Shown here: in pieces, positions 8,801 through 15,703 of the stretch
Numbering within the stretch: position 1 is the first letter of the stretch
Layout: the number at the start of each line of letters is the position of its first letter
Assembly (NCBI GenBank): GCA_043752345.1
Contig: JAYUYT010000036.1
Location: 1-15,802 of the forward strand
Length of the DNA: 15,802 nucleotides
Direction of reading: 5' to 3'
From: VFJL01 sp043752345
GTDB taxonomy: Bacteria > Pseudomonadota > Gammaproteobacteria > Burkholderiales > Nitrosomonadaceae
The notes under the pieces: model-generated
What the model saw: only the letters and a program-made list of their open reading frames with translations
What the model was told of the DNA's origin: nothing
Database searches by the model: none
Made by a program: the position numbers and the translations under genes

Positions 8801-9370
8801 ACTTATCTTGATGCGCAGTTACAGGATTTGAGAGAAGCTGTGGAGACTCTGGAAAACGCAATCCGCCGGATAGATCGCGAAACTCGCGAGCGTTTGCTGG
8901 AAACTTTCGACAAGGTCAACAGTCATTTAAGCGAAATGTTCCCGGTCATATTCGGTGGCGGACAAGCTAAGCTGGTACTGAGTGGCGAGGAGATTCTTGA
9001 TTCTGGTGTACAGATCATCGCCCAGCCACCAGGCAAGAAGAATAGCTCCATTCATTTGCTGTCCGGTGGCGAGAAAGCACTGACTGCACTGGCACTGGTG
9101 TTTTCGCTGTTCCAGCTTAACCCCGCACCGTTCTGTCTGCTGGATGAGGTGGATGCGCCGCTGGACGACAGCAACACTGAACGTTTCTGTGATCTGGTGA
9201 AGAAAATGTCGCGGCAGACCCAGTTTCTTTTCATCAGCCACAATAAAATCACCATGGAAATGGCGCAGCAATTGATAGGTGTCACCATGCAGGAACAAGG
9301 TGTCTCGCGCGTAGTCGCGGTGGACATCGAAGAGGCTGTCAGACTGAGCGATGTGGCGGCGGTGGCATGA
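5837..9370 (+). CDS. smc: Chromosome segregation protein SMC
   Basis: The 1177-residue protein has the complete SMC layout. The N-terminal ATPase half includes the Walker A loop GPNGCGKS (31-38). It is followed by a long heptad-rich Glu/Gln/Leu coiled coil (~165-500), a hinge (~505-665), a returning coiled coil (~670-1010), and the C-terminal ATPase half with signature LSGGEK (1075-1080) and Walker B LLDEVDAPLDD with catalytic E1104. SMC dimers, with ScpA/ScpB, extrude DNA loops and help segregate replicated origins; here it stands instead of MukB. The start is a TTG at 5837, forced by the conserved MRLSHIKLAGFKSF N-terminus; no strong ribosome site precedes it. The stop overlaps the zipA start by 4 bp (ATGA), indicating coupled translation. 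ScpA/ScpB genes are not in the window. Confidence 0.98.
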   Translation: MRLSHIKLAGFKSFVDPTNIPVPGDLVGVVGPNGCGKSNVIDAVRWVLGESRASALRGESMQDVIFNGSANRKPVGRASVELIFDNSLGKAAGQWSSYAEISIKRVLLRDGESTYYINNIHVRRRDIADIFLGTGIGGRGYAIIEQGMISRIIEAKPEELRVFLEEAAGVSKYRERRRETELRLNDTRENLLRVDDICQELGKQLQHLEEQAKVASQFKEMQGQLHTAQNLLWLARKQEAAGQRIRTEKEIQRLEMELEAETARLRDAEKRLEEKRAQHYAAGDSLHQAQGELYAANAEVARIEQQIQYLRENRQRMELQITAAKSQLEHHGEQKESAADSLSRWRSELARAQLTHEAGKQKTATENEKLPLAESVFRSSQEKLGEMQRGLLLVEQSGQLEESHRTHAEKTLQQLELRRERLLEEQGSLPQPDDEGLSRLQRETDSVAADLKQKQEALAQAVERLPGAEGSKRELARKVQALEQQITQAEARLDALQRLQHRLEGNEGLSAWISKHQLDASPRLWQSIQIEKGWEDALEAVLRERLNSAQLERLETAQDWVSDSPPGKWALFEAAGSAGQAEDRLQSKEGWTPLQGYLTCADSRIEAVLNEWLSGIFVVDGMQDGLAQRTRLACGEMLVTREGHIFTRHSLTYYAPDSQLHGVLARQREITQISIEVAALGRGLLLEKSALATAEEICRELEVSVARLRQDSEQLQQQHHDLQIQVLKLTQLAERASQRRSQIEGELAEIAQQTAAETSQKRNAETKLAEYQIQIEALREQVQQEKLAAEAAEQSLNTQRQLAQNAAREMQEAAFYEKTCQNKIVEVENSIHIIDGNITELRNNLEKLQTEQGGFDETPLNSQLQEWLALREQRELALATARNALEGAANELREIEQERMTSEQKLHPLRESISQARLKEQEARITENQFGEQLKEAEANEEELLLALGKTRPATLQTEINRLNTEIAALGAVNLAALEELQASQERKTYLDAQLQDLREAVETLENAIRRIDRETRERLLETFDKVNSHLSEMFPVIFGGGQAKLVLSGEEILDSGVQIIAQPPGKKNSSIHLLSGGEKALTALALVFSLFQLNPAPFCLLDEVDAPLDDSNTERFCDLVKKMSRQTQFLFISHNKITMEMAQQLIGVTMQEQGVSRVVAVDIEEAVRLSDVAAVA

Positions 9371-10551
9371 TGGACGTGATGGGCATGAGTGATTTACAAA
9401 TCAGCCTGATTGTCATTGGCATCGTCGTGGTCATAGGCGTGGTTCTGTTCAACTGGATGCAGCAGCGGCGCTACCGGCGTGGCGCGGAAGAGGCATTTGA
9501 GCGCAAGCATGAAGATGTGCTGCTCGAAGCTGATGAGATTGTTGCGCAGGATGGACGGGTGGAGCCGCAACTCGGCAGGGAGATGCTGCAGGAATTTCAG
9601 ACGGAGCCGAGTATAGGACTTGCTGAGCCGGGAATAGAACCGATTGAGCCGGCAGAAATTTCTCAGCCAGATGCCGCAGCCAAGGTTGTAATGCCGGTGC
9701 CGGCAGAACAGAAAGCGGCTGAAGTTGATAGTGCCAGCGCCATGGAGTATATCGTAAACATCCGGGGCGGAGCATTGATCGCCGCCTCAGACCTGACTGA
9801 GGTATTGCGGCGGAAATTCGATTTCGGCAAACCAGTGCACTTGCTGGGACAGAGAGCTGCCGGCGCATCCTGGGAAGAAATCACCATAGAGGAAAATGAC
9901 GGCAAGGGTGGCTATGCCGGCTTGAAGGGCTGTCTGCAACTGGTCGATCGCTCCGGCCCCGTAAGTGAAGTGAGCCTGTCCGAGTTTTGCGACATGGTGC
10001 AGAATTTCACGGCACACGTGCATGCCGCTGCTGATTTTCCCGATACTCGGCAAGCGCATGCGCAGGCAGTGGTGCTTGACCAGTTTTGTGCGGGAGTGGA
10101 TGTGATGGTGGGCATCAACATTATCAGCAAGGACGGTGGCGCATTCACCGGCACCAAGATCCGCGCCTTGGCGGAAGCATCCGGGTTCAAGCTGGAGACG
10201 GGGGGTGCATTTAACTACCGTGATGAAAATGGCGCCATTCTATTTTCGCTTAACAACTTTGAATCTACACCATTCTCGCCTGACAACATGAGAACACTTA
10301 CCACGCATGGCGTCACTTTCCTGCTGGATGTGCCCAGAGTGAAGAACGGTGAAAGAGTTTTCGATCAGATGATGCATCTCGCCGGGATCTTTTCCACCAC
10401 GCTAGGCGGTATGCTGGTGGATGACAACCGCGTTTCCCTGACCGATAGCGGCATCGCCAAAATCAAGCAGCATCTGGGCAACATGCAGGCCATGATGAAA
10501 GCGCGCAATATTCCCGCCGGCGGCGAGATCGCGTTGAGGCTGTTTGCGTGA
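9367..10551 (+). CDS. zipA: Cell division protein ZipA
   Basis: ZipA is an inner-membrane protein that tethers FtsZ filaments at midcell and helps recruit the divisome. This 394-residue version has a single N-terminal anchor (~9-29), a short basic patch (QQRRYRRG), an acidic Pro/Glu-rich linker (~40-125) and a C-terminal FtsZ-binding domain (~243-388) with typical stretches GAILFSLNN, LTTHGVTFLLDVP and GGMLVDDNR. It is longer than E. coli ZipA (328) because an extra ~115-residue region (~127-240) lies between linker and FtsZ-binding domain; this region may be a diverged duplicate of the domain. The start overlaps the smc stop; ATGs at 9370, 9379 and 9385 are alternatives. The stop is followed directly by the ligA ATG. 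The order smc-zipA-ligA is common in Betaproteobacteria. Confidence 0.93.
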   Translation: MMDVMGMSDLQISLIVIGIVVVIGVVLFNWMQQRRYRRGAEEAFERKHEDVLLEADEIVAQDGRVEPQLGREMLQEFQTEPSIGLAEPGIEPIEPAEISQPDAAAKVVMPVPAEQKAAEVDSASAMEYIVNIRGGALIAASDLTEVLRRKFDFGKPVHLLGQRAAGASWEEITIEENDGKGGYAGLKGCLQLVDRSGPVSEVSLSEFCDMVQNFTAHVHAAADFPDTRQAHAQAVVLDQFCAGVDVMVGINIISKDGGAFTGTKIRALAEASGFKLETGGAFNYRDENGAILFSLNNFESTPFSPDNMRTLTTHGVTFLLDVPRVKNGERVFDQMMHLAGIFSTTLGGMLVDDNRVSLTDSGIAKIKQHLGNMQAMMKARNIPAGGEIALRLFA

Positions 10552-12603
10552 ATGAGCATTCCGGAAAATATTCGGCAGCAAGCGCAGAAGCTGCGTGAGA
10601 CTGTCGAGCTGCATAATTATCGTTATTACGTACTGGATGATCCGATTATTCCGGATGTCGAATTCGACAGGCTGTTCCGCGAGTTGCAACAGCTTGAGCA
10701 GCTTTACCCCCAACTAGTCACGCCCGAATCCCCCACCCAGCGCGTAGGTGCCGCGCCGCTTAAGGAATTCTCCCAGGTTATCCATCGCACCCCGATGCTC
10801 TCGCTCAACAACGCGTTTGCAGAGGCGGAGGTGGATGCGTTTGACCGGCGCGTGTGTCAGGGTCTGGAAGCGGATAGCGTGGAATATGCGGTGGAGCCGA
10901 AATTCGACGGCCTCGCCGTCAGTCTCTGTTACGAGAACGGCGTATTCGCGACGGGTGCGACCCGTGGCGATGGCTACACCGGTGAAGATGTCACGCTGAA
11001 TTTACGCACCGTCAAATCCATCCCGCTGCATTTGCCTGGCAGGCTGCACGGCAATCATCATCCCACCCTGCTGGAAGTGCGCGGCGAGGTGCTGATGTTG
11101 AAAGCCGATTTTGAAAAGCTCAACCAGCAGCAGCGTGACAGGGGCGAGAAGGAATTCATGAATCCGCGCAATGCCGCAGCCGGTTCGCTACGCCAGCTTG
11201 ATCCCGGCATTACCGCAAACCGAAGACTGACATTCTTTGCGTATGGCATCGGCACGCACGCAGGCGGCGGCGTGCCGCGCGACAAACATAGCCATGTGAT
11301 GGATTATCTTGCGTCGATGCATTTCTCGGTGGCACGCGAGCGCCAGGTGGTGAGCGGTGCAGCCGGACTGCTGGGGTATTACCATGCGATAGGGGGACTG
11401 CGCGAACGTCTGTCTTACGATATCGATGGCGTGGTGTACAAAGTCAATGATCTGGCACAGCAGGATAAACTTGGATTCGTTTCCCGTGCGCCGCGCTTTG
11501 CGGTGGCACATAAGTTTCCGGCACAGGAAGCGGTGACCGAATTGCTGGGAATCGATGTGCAAGTGGGCAGAACCGGCGCCCTGACTCCGGTTGCGCGCTT
11601 GCAACCGGTATCGGTTGGCGGCGTCACCGTAACCAACGCAACCTTGCATAACGAGGATGAAATCAGGCGCAAGGATGTGATGATCGGTGACCATGTGATC
11701 GTGCGGCGCGCGGGTGACGTGATTCCCGAAGTGGTGGCGGTGGTGCTGGAACAGCGCCCCAGTAACGCAAGGCAATTCATCATGCCCGACCACTGCCCGG
11801 TATGCGGCGCCAGGGCGGTGCGCGTACCGGGGGAAGCAGTGACGCGCTGTACTGGCGGGCTGTTCTGTCCGGCGCAACGGAAACAGGCGCTGCTGCATTT
11901 TGCTTCGCGCCGCGCTCTGGACATCGAAGGTCTGGGGGACAAGCTGGTGGAGCAACTGGTAGATAATGCCACCGTCAGAACGCCGGCAGATCTTTACAAG
12001 CTGAATATTGCAGCGCTTGCCAGCCTGGAACGCATGGCGGATAAATCCGCGAGCAACGTGGTGGCGGCTATTGCGAAAAGCAGAAGCACTACGTTGGCGC
12101 GTTTCATTTATGCGCTTGGAATTCGTAATGTGGGTGAGACCACCGCCAAAGAACTGGCCCGCTATTTTGGCAATCTTGCGCAGTTGCTGGCGGCGGATGC
12201 GGAAAGCTTGCAGCAGGTGCCAGATGTCGGTCCGGTGGTAGCGCAGAGCATTGCCGATTTTTTCGCCGAGAGGCACAATCGTGAAGTCATCGAGCAGTTG
12301 CGTGCAGCCGGTGTGCATTGGCAGGAAGGCAGCGGCACGCAACAGGAAAAGTTGAGTGCCGGCAGGATAAACGGCAGGACTTTCGTGTTGACCGGGACCT
12401 TGCCGGAGCTGACGCGGGAAGATGCCAAGGAGAGAATCGAAGCTGCGGGCGGGAAGGTAACCGGAAGCGTTTCGAAAAAAACCGGTTACGTGGTGGCAGG
12501 GGCCGATCCGGGCAGCAAGTATGACAAAGCGATCGAATTGGGAATAACCATCCTAGACGAGGCGGGACTGTTACAATTATTGCAGGATTCACGCAGAACG
12601 TAG
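10552..12603 (+). CDS. ligA: NAD-dependent DNA ligase LigA
   Basis: LigA seals nicks in duplex DNA during replication and repair using NAD+ as the adenylate donor. The 683-residue protein has all expected parts: domain Ia with HNYRYYVLDDP (21-31) for NMN binding; the adenylation domain with the KxDG active site EPKFDG (Lys117 is adenylated) and TRGDGYTGEDVT; an OB fold; a four-cysteine zinc site (C415, C418, C433, C439); helix-hairpin-helix repeats (~450-590, including ALGIRNVGETTAKELA and VPDVGPVVAQSI); and a C-terminal BRCT domain (~603-683). Length is close to the usual ~670. The ATG follows the zipA stop with no gap, so translation is probably coupled. It is an essential gene in most bacteria and no defect is seen. 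Confidence 0.98.
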   Translation: MSIPENIRQQAQKLRETVELHNYRYYVLDDPIIPDVEFDRLFRELQQLEQLYPQLVTPESPTQRVGAAPLKEFSQVIHRTPMLSLNNAFAEAEVDAFDRRVCQGLEADSVEYAVEPKFDGLAVSLCYENGVFATGATRGDGYTGEDVTLNLRTVKSIPLHLPGRLHGNHHPTLLEVRGEVLMLKADFEKLNQQQRDRGEKEFMNPRNAAAGSLRQLDPGITANRRLTFFAYGIGTHAGGGVPRDKHSHVMDYLASMHFSVARERQVVSGAAGLLGYYHAIGGLRERLSYDIDGVVYKVNDLAQQDKLGFVSRAPRFAVAHKFPAQEAVTELLGIDVQVGRTGALTPVARLQPVSVGGVTVTNATLHNEDEIRRKDVMIGDHVIVRRAGDVIPEVVAVVLEQRPSNARQFIMPDHCPVCGARAVRVPGEAVTRCTGGLFCPAQRKQALLHFASRRALDIEGLGDKLVEQLVDNATVRTPADLYKLNIAALASLERMADKSASNVVAAIAKSRSTTLARFIYALGIRNVGETTAKELARYFGNLAQLLAADAESLQQVPDVGPVVAQSIADFFAERHNREVIEQLRAAGVHWQEGSGTQQEKLSAGRINGRTFVLTGTLPELTREDAKERIEAAGGKVTGSVSKKTGYVVAGADPGSKYDKAIELGITILDEAGLLQLLQDSRRT

Positions 12604-12616
12604 TCGATAAACTTAT

Positions 12617-12765
12617 GGGCGTCTCTAGAAATTCAAAGTTCTAAACAAGACGAGGCGAGAACAAAAAATGCAGACGCAGCATATGACCGATATGTAAGGA
12701 AACAAGGAAACATTTTTTGTGAGCAACAAAGTATTGTGACGAAATCTGGATTTTTAGAGATGCCC
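12617..12765. mobile_element. 149-bp MITE-like element between ligA and galU
   Basis: The element is bounded by inverted repeats: left GGGCGTCTCTAGAAATTC and, read inward from the right end, GGGCATCTCTAAAAATCC. About 20 of the outer 25 positions match, with mostly transition differences. It is flanked by TTAT on both sides (12613-12616 and 12766-12769), a candidate 4-bp target duplication. Inside is a perfect 10-bp inverted repeat (ACAAAAAATG at 12661-12670, CATTTTTTGT at 12711-12720) around a small palindrome CATAT-GACCG-ATATG (12680-12694), so the unit can fold as a long hairpin. No ORF of transposase size fits. The layout is that of a non-autonomous element mobilised in trans by a full-length IS with the same ends; which IS family is not clear to me. 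It fills almost all of the 164-bp ligA-galU gap. Confidence 0.75.
12756..12760 (+). promoter_or_regulatory. galU ribosome-binding site within the element's terminal repeat
   Basis: AGAGA ends 7 bases before the galU ATG and is the only purine-rich Shine-Dalgarno-like run near it. It belongs to the right terminal inverted repeat of the MITE-like element, so the inserted DNA appears to supply the translation signal. It is a moderate match to the anti-SD complement. Confidence 0.45.
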
Positions 12766-12767
12766 TT

Positions 12768-13664
12768 ATGACAAAAATAACCAAAGCCGTTTTCCCAGTA
12801 GCAGGCATGGGCACCCGCTTTCTGCCCGCCACCAAGGCCAGCCCCAAGGAAATGATGCCGATCGTGGACAAGCCTCTGATCCAGTACGCGGTGGAGGAGG
12901 CCGTCGCGGCGGGTATCACGGAAATGATTTTTATCACCGGGCGCAACAAGCGTTCCATCGAAGATCATTTCGACAAAGCCTACGAAATGGAAGCGGAACT
13001 GGAAGCGCGCGACAAGACTGACGCCCTGGAAATGCTGCGCAGCATTGTGCCCAAGAATGTTTCCTACATTTATATACGTCAGCCGGAAGCCCTGGGACTG
13101 GGTCACGCCGTGCTGTGCGCACGGCCAGCGGTGGGTAACCAGCCATTCGCAGTACTGCTGGCGGATGATCTGATCGACAGCGCTGATCCGGTCACCCGGC
13201 AAATGACCCGGTTGTATGAGCAGAACCGCTGCTCGATACTAGGCGTACAGAATGTCGCGTTGGAAGATACGATGCATTACGGCATCGTCAAATGCGAAAC
13301 AGAAGAAAAAGGGCCGCACCTCATTACCGGTATCGTGGAAAAACCTAAACCCGAAGACGCGCCTTCAACGCTGGGTGTGGTAGGACGCTATATTCTTACT
13401 CCCGCAATTTTTGCGCACCTGGAGAGAGTTAAGCCCGGTGCTGGCGGGGAAATACAGCTTACCGACGGCATCGCTTCACTGTTGCAGGAAGAGCGGGTGC
13501 TGGCTTACGAGTTTTCCGGAACCCGTTACGATTGCGGAACCAAGCTCGGCTACCTCAAGGCTACTATTGCGCTGGCACTCAAGCATCCTGAAGTGGGGAA
13601 AGAGTTTGCCGCTCATCTGGCGAGCCAGGGCGGCAATAATTGCTGCGACACACCTGCTGATTAA
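12768..13664 (+). CDS. galU: UTP-glucose-1-phosphate uridylyltransferase
   Basis: GalU makes UDP-glucose from UTP and glucose-1-phosphate, the sugar donor for LPS core, capsule and trehalose or glycogen-type routes, in the cytoplasm. The 298-residue protein has the nucleotidyltransferase signature FPVAGMGTRFLPATKASPKE (9-28), with the G-x-G-T-R loop at 13-17 and Lys27, and the following EMMPIVDKPLIQYAVEEA. The metal/nucleotide region LLADDLID lies near residue 127, and the sugar-binding area is around GIVEKPKPEDAPS. Length matches the family (about 290-302). The ATG at 12768 is fixed by the conserved N-terminus. It lies two bases after the end of the MITE-like element, so its native promoter or coupling to ligA has probably been changed. 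hpt follows after 44 bp. Confidence 0.97.
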   Translation: MTKITKAVFPVAGMGTRFLPATKASPKEMMPIVDKPLIQYAVEEAVAAGITEMIFITGRNKRSIEDHFDKAYEMEAELEARDKTDALEMLRSIVPKNVSYIYIRQPEALGLGHAVLCARPAVGNQPFAVLLADDLIDSADPVTRQMTRLYEQNRCSILGVQNVALEDTMHYGIVKCETEEKGPHLITGIVEKPKPEDAPSTLGVVGRYILTPAIFAHLERVKPGAGGEIQLTDGIASLLQEERVLAYEFSGTRYDCGTKLGYLKATIALALKHPEVGKEFAAHLASQGGNNCCDTPAD

Positions 13665-13708
13665 TGGCGCGTTAACACCTTGAGCCACATCCATCACCAA
13701 GGAAACTG

Positions 13709-14257
13709 ATGCTTGCTGCCGCAGAAGCAGAACGGATACTTGATACGGCGGAACTGATTTATTCGGCTGAGGTTGTGGCTGATACTGTCAGCCGTATGGC
13801 GGCGGACATCACTGCGGCAGCACTATCGGATCGCTATCCGCTGGTGCTGAGCGTGATGGGCGGTGCGGTGGTGTTTACTGGACAACTGCTGCCGCTACTG
13901 AGATTCCCGCTGGATTTCGATTATGTCCACGCTTCTCGCTACCATAACAAGACCAGTGGCGGCCAGATCGACTGGAAAGTAATGCCCAGGGAAAACGTGC
14001 AAGGCCGGGTGGTGCTGGTGCTGGATGACATTCTCGACGAAGGCATTACCCTGGCCGCGATCCGCGAACGGATCATGGAAAACGGTGCAACAGCCTTCTA
14101 CAGCGCGGTTCTTGCCGACAAGGACATCGGCCGCTCCAAGCCAATCAGTGCGGACTTTGTGGGTGTTACACTGCCGAATCGCTATGTGTTCGGTTTCGGT
14201 ATGGATGTGCACGGTGCATGGCGGAACTTGCCTGCGATTTATGCAATGAAAGATTGA
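13709..14257 (+). CDS. hpt: Hypoxanthine-guanine phosphoribosyltransferase
   Basis: This enzyme of purine salvage joins hypoxanthine or guanine to PRPP, giving IMP or GMP. The 182-residue protein carries the type I PRTase PRPP loop VLVLDDILDEGITL (102-115), with the two Asp at 106-107, an early VMGGAVVFTGQLLP segment (49-62) equivalent to the pyrophosphate loop, and the flexible-loop region containing SRYHNKTSGG (76-85). The C-terminal YVFGFGMDVHGAWRNLPAIY (159-178) matches the hood region, with the VFGFGMD motif of HGPRTases. A good ribosome site (AAGGA, about 6 bases before) supports ATG 13709. The next gene encodes a phosphorylase that should release hypoxanthine, which makes a direct metabolic pair. 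Exact base preference (hypoxanthine versus guanine) cannot be read from sequence alone. Confidence 0.9.
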   Translation: MLAAAEAERILDTAELIYSAEVVADTVSRMAADITAAALSDRYPLVLSVMGGAVVFTGQLLPLLRFPLDFDYVHASRYHNKTSGGQIDWKVMPRENVQGRVVLVLDDILDEGITLAAIRERIMENGATAFYSAVLADKDIGRSKPISADFVGVTLPNRYVFGFGMDVHGAWRNLPAIYAMKD

Positions 14258-14289
14258 AATTTTTCCATTACGCCTGACTTCTGAAAAAT

Positions 14290-15036
14290 ATGCTCGCAAT
14301 CATCGGCGGTACTGGCATGACCCAGCTAGCCTGTTTTGAGATATCGCATCGACAGGTTATGCGCACACCTTATGGCGAACCATCCGGGCCGCTGACTTTT
14401 GGCAAGATCAGCAACCATGAGATCGTGTTCCTGGCGCGTCATGGCTACGGCCACACCATCCCGCCGCATGCAGTGAACTACCGTGCCAACCTGTGGGCGC
14501 TGCAGTCACTCCAGCCGACACGGGTGGTGTCGGTTGCGTCAGTGGGCGGCATCCGTGCCGATTTTACGCCTGGCATGATTGCGGTTCCCGATCAGATTAT
14601 TGATTACACTCATAGCCGAAAATGTACTTACTTCGATGGCAGCGACAAAGCGGTCACCAATATTGATTTTACCGAGCCCTACTGCCCGGTCACGCGCGGA
14701 CGTCTGCTGGAGGTGGCAAAGAAGGCAAACGGAAAAATAATCGATGGCGGTGTTTACGCCGCTACCCAAGGGCCGCGCCTCGAAAGTGCAGCGGAAATCA
14801 ACCGACTGGAACGGGATGGCGCCGACATGGTGGGCATGACCGGCATGCCGGAAGCGGCATTGGCGAAAGAGCTGGGGCTGTGCTATGCGACCCTTGCGGT
14901 GGTAGCCAATTATGCGGCGGGACGGGGAACGAGTGCACATGTCATCCATCTGGAAGATGTACATGCCGTGCTGGAAGAAGCAATGGTCGGTGTCAGAAAT
15001 ATTCTTGAACACGTGGTGGAACTTGATGTCGATTAG
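14290..15036 (+). CDS. mtnP: S-methyl-5'-thioinosine phosphorylase (MTAP/PNP family)
   Basis: The 248-residue protein belongs to the trimeric MTAP/PNP family: phosphate-binding IIGGTG (4-9), FLARHGYGHTIPPHAVNYRA (47-66), ATQGPRLESAAE (158-169) and MVGMTGMPEAALAKE (180-194). MTAP uses an Asp after T in its ATDYD stretch to read the 6-amino group of adenine; here the equivalent stretch is VANYAAG with Asn207, as in 6-oxopurine phosphorylases. That, and the ATQGPRLES and GMTGMPE wording, match the Pseudomonas-type methylthioinosine phosphorylase, so I infer that it splits methylthioinosine into hypoxanthine and methylthioribose-1-phosphate. That route requires an MTA deaminase elsewhere. It lies 32 bp after hpt and overlaps def by 11 bp. 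A plain MTAP activity is the main alternative. 'mtnP' is used in the broad family sense. Confidence 0.88.
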   Translation: MLAIIGGTGMTQLACFEISHRQVMRTPYGEPSGPLTFGKISNHEIVFLARHGYGHTIPPHAVNYRANLWALQSLQPTRVVSVASVGGIRADFTPGMIAVPDQIIDYTHSRKCTYFDGSDKAVTNIDFTEPYCPVTRGRLLEVAKKANGKIIDGGVYAATQGPRLESAAEINRLERDGADMVGMTGMPEAALAKELGLCYATLAVVANYAAGRGTSAHVIHLEDVHAVLEEAMVGVRNILEHVVELDVD

Positions 15037-15559
15037 AACCGTTCTGAAAATGGGCGATCCGTGTCTGCTGAAAGTGGCGGACAAGGTAGAGAAATTCGCT
15101 ACCCCTGAACTCGATGCATTGATTCAGGACATGCACGACACTATGGAAGCGCTGGACGGCGCGGGGTTGGCGGCGCCGCAGATTGGTGTCAGTCTGCAAG
15201 TGGTGATCTTCGGCGTGAAGTCCAATCCACGCTACCCCGATGCCGAGGAGGTGCCTTACACCGTGCTGCTGAACCCCGTGCTGACACCGCTTACGCAGGA
15301 GGTGGAACAAGACTGGGAGGGTTGCTTGAGCGTTCCGGGCCTGCGCGGCATGGTGCCGCGCTTTGCCAGGCTGCGTTACCAGGGATTCGATCAGTACGGC
15401 AAACCCATCGACCGCAGCGTGGGTGGTTTCCACGCGCGCGTGGTGCAACATGAATGTGATCACTTGCAAGGCATACTCTATCCGATGCGCATCACCGATT
15501 TTCGCCTGTTCGGTTACACCGAGGTGCTGTTCTCGGGGCAGGCGCCAATGGATGAGTGA
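15026..15559 (+). CDS. def: Peptide deformylase
   Basis: Deformylase removes the formyl group from the initiator methionine of nascent proteins at the ribosome, using a metal (Fe2+ in vivo). All three motifs are present in this 177-residue protein: motif I GAGLAAPQ (45-52), motif II EGCLS (98-102; Cys100 is a metal ligand) and motif III HECDH (142-146; two His ligands and catalytic Glu143). The ATG at 15026 was chosen because it gives the family-typical N-terminus MSIRTVLKMGDP, overlaps the mtnP stop by 11 bp and has GTGGA about 6 bases upstream; the frame stays open further 5' but only inside mtnP. The EGCLSVPGLRG variant differs from E. coli EGCLSIPE and points to a second deformylase class common in Proteobacteria. 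No fmt partner gene is nearby. Confidence 0.97.
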   Translation: MSIRTVLKMGDPCLLKVADKVEKFATPELDALIQDMHDTMEALDGAGLAAPQIGVSLQVVIFGVKSNPRYPDAEEVPYTVLLNPVLTPLTQEVEQDWEGCLSVPGLRGMVPRFARLRYQGFDQYGKPIDRSVGGFHARVVQHECDHLQGILYPMRITDFRLFGYTEVLFSGQAPMDE

Positions 15560-15578
15560 ACGTCACCTGAGGGGCGTC

Positions 15579-15703
15579 ATTCCAATTTCAGTTCGAAAGC
15601 GAAATGAGGCGATGACGAACGAACGCTGCAGACAGTACAAGTGGTACGGCTAGGCGTGAGTGAAGATATCAACAAAGTGTTGCTAATGAAATGGAATTGG
15701 AAT
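15579..15703 (-). repeat. 125-bp dispersed repeat with terminal inverted repeats, copy 2
   Basis: This is the inverted partner of the repeat at 3521-3645, the same length and gap-free in alignment. It starts 19 bases after the def stop. Its terminal repeats are better preserved than in copy 1: ATTCCAATTTCAGTTC at the left and, read inward from the right, ATTCCAATTCCATTTC. The core block GGCGATGACGAACGAACG is identical in both copies, as is CAGACAGTAC shortly after it. The GTAC-CACTT-GTAC inner hairpin is kept, with the loop changed. Like copy 1 it sits directly behind a gene end, so it could act as an RNA 3'-end structure. It contains no plausible protein. Confidence 0.8.

Noticed and set aside
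11188..12342. 384-codon open frame antisense to ligA
   Set aside because: It lies wholly within the well-supported ligA gene, its composition is His/Arg/Gln-rich as expected for a GC-rich shadow frame, and no known domain is visible.
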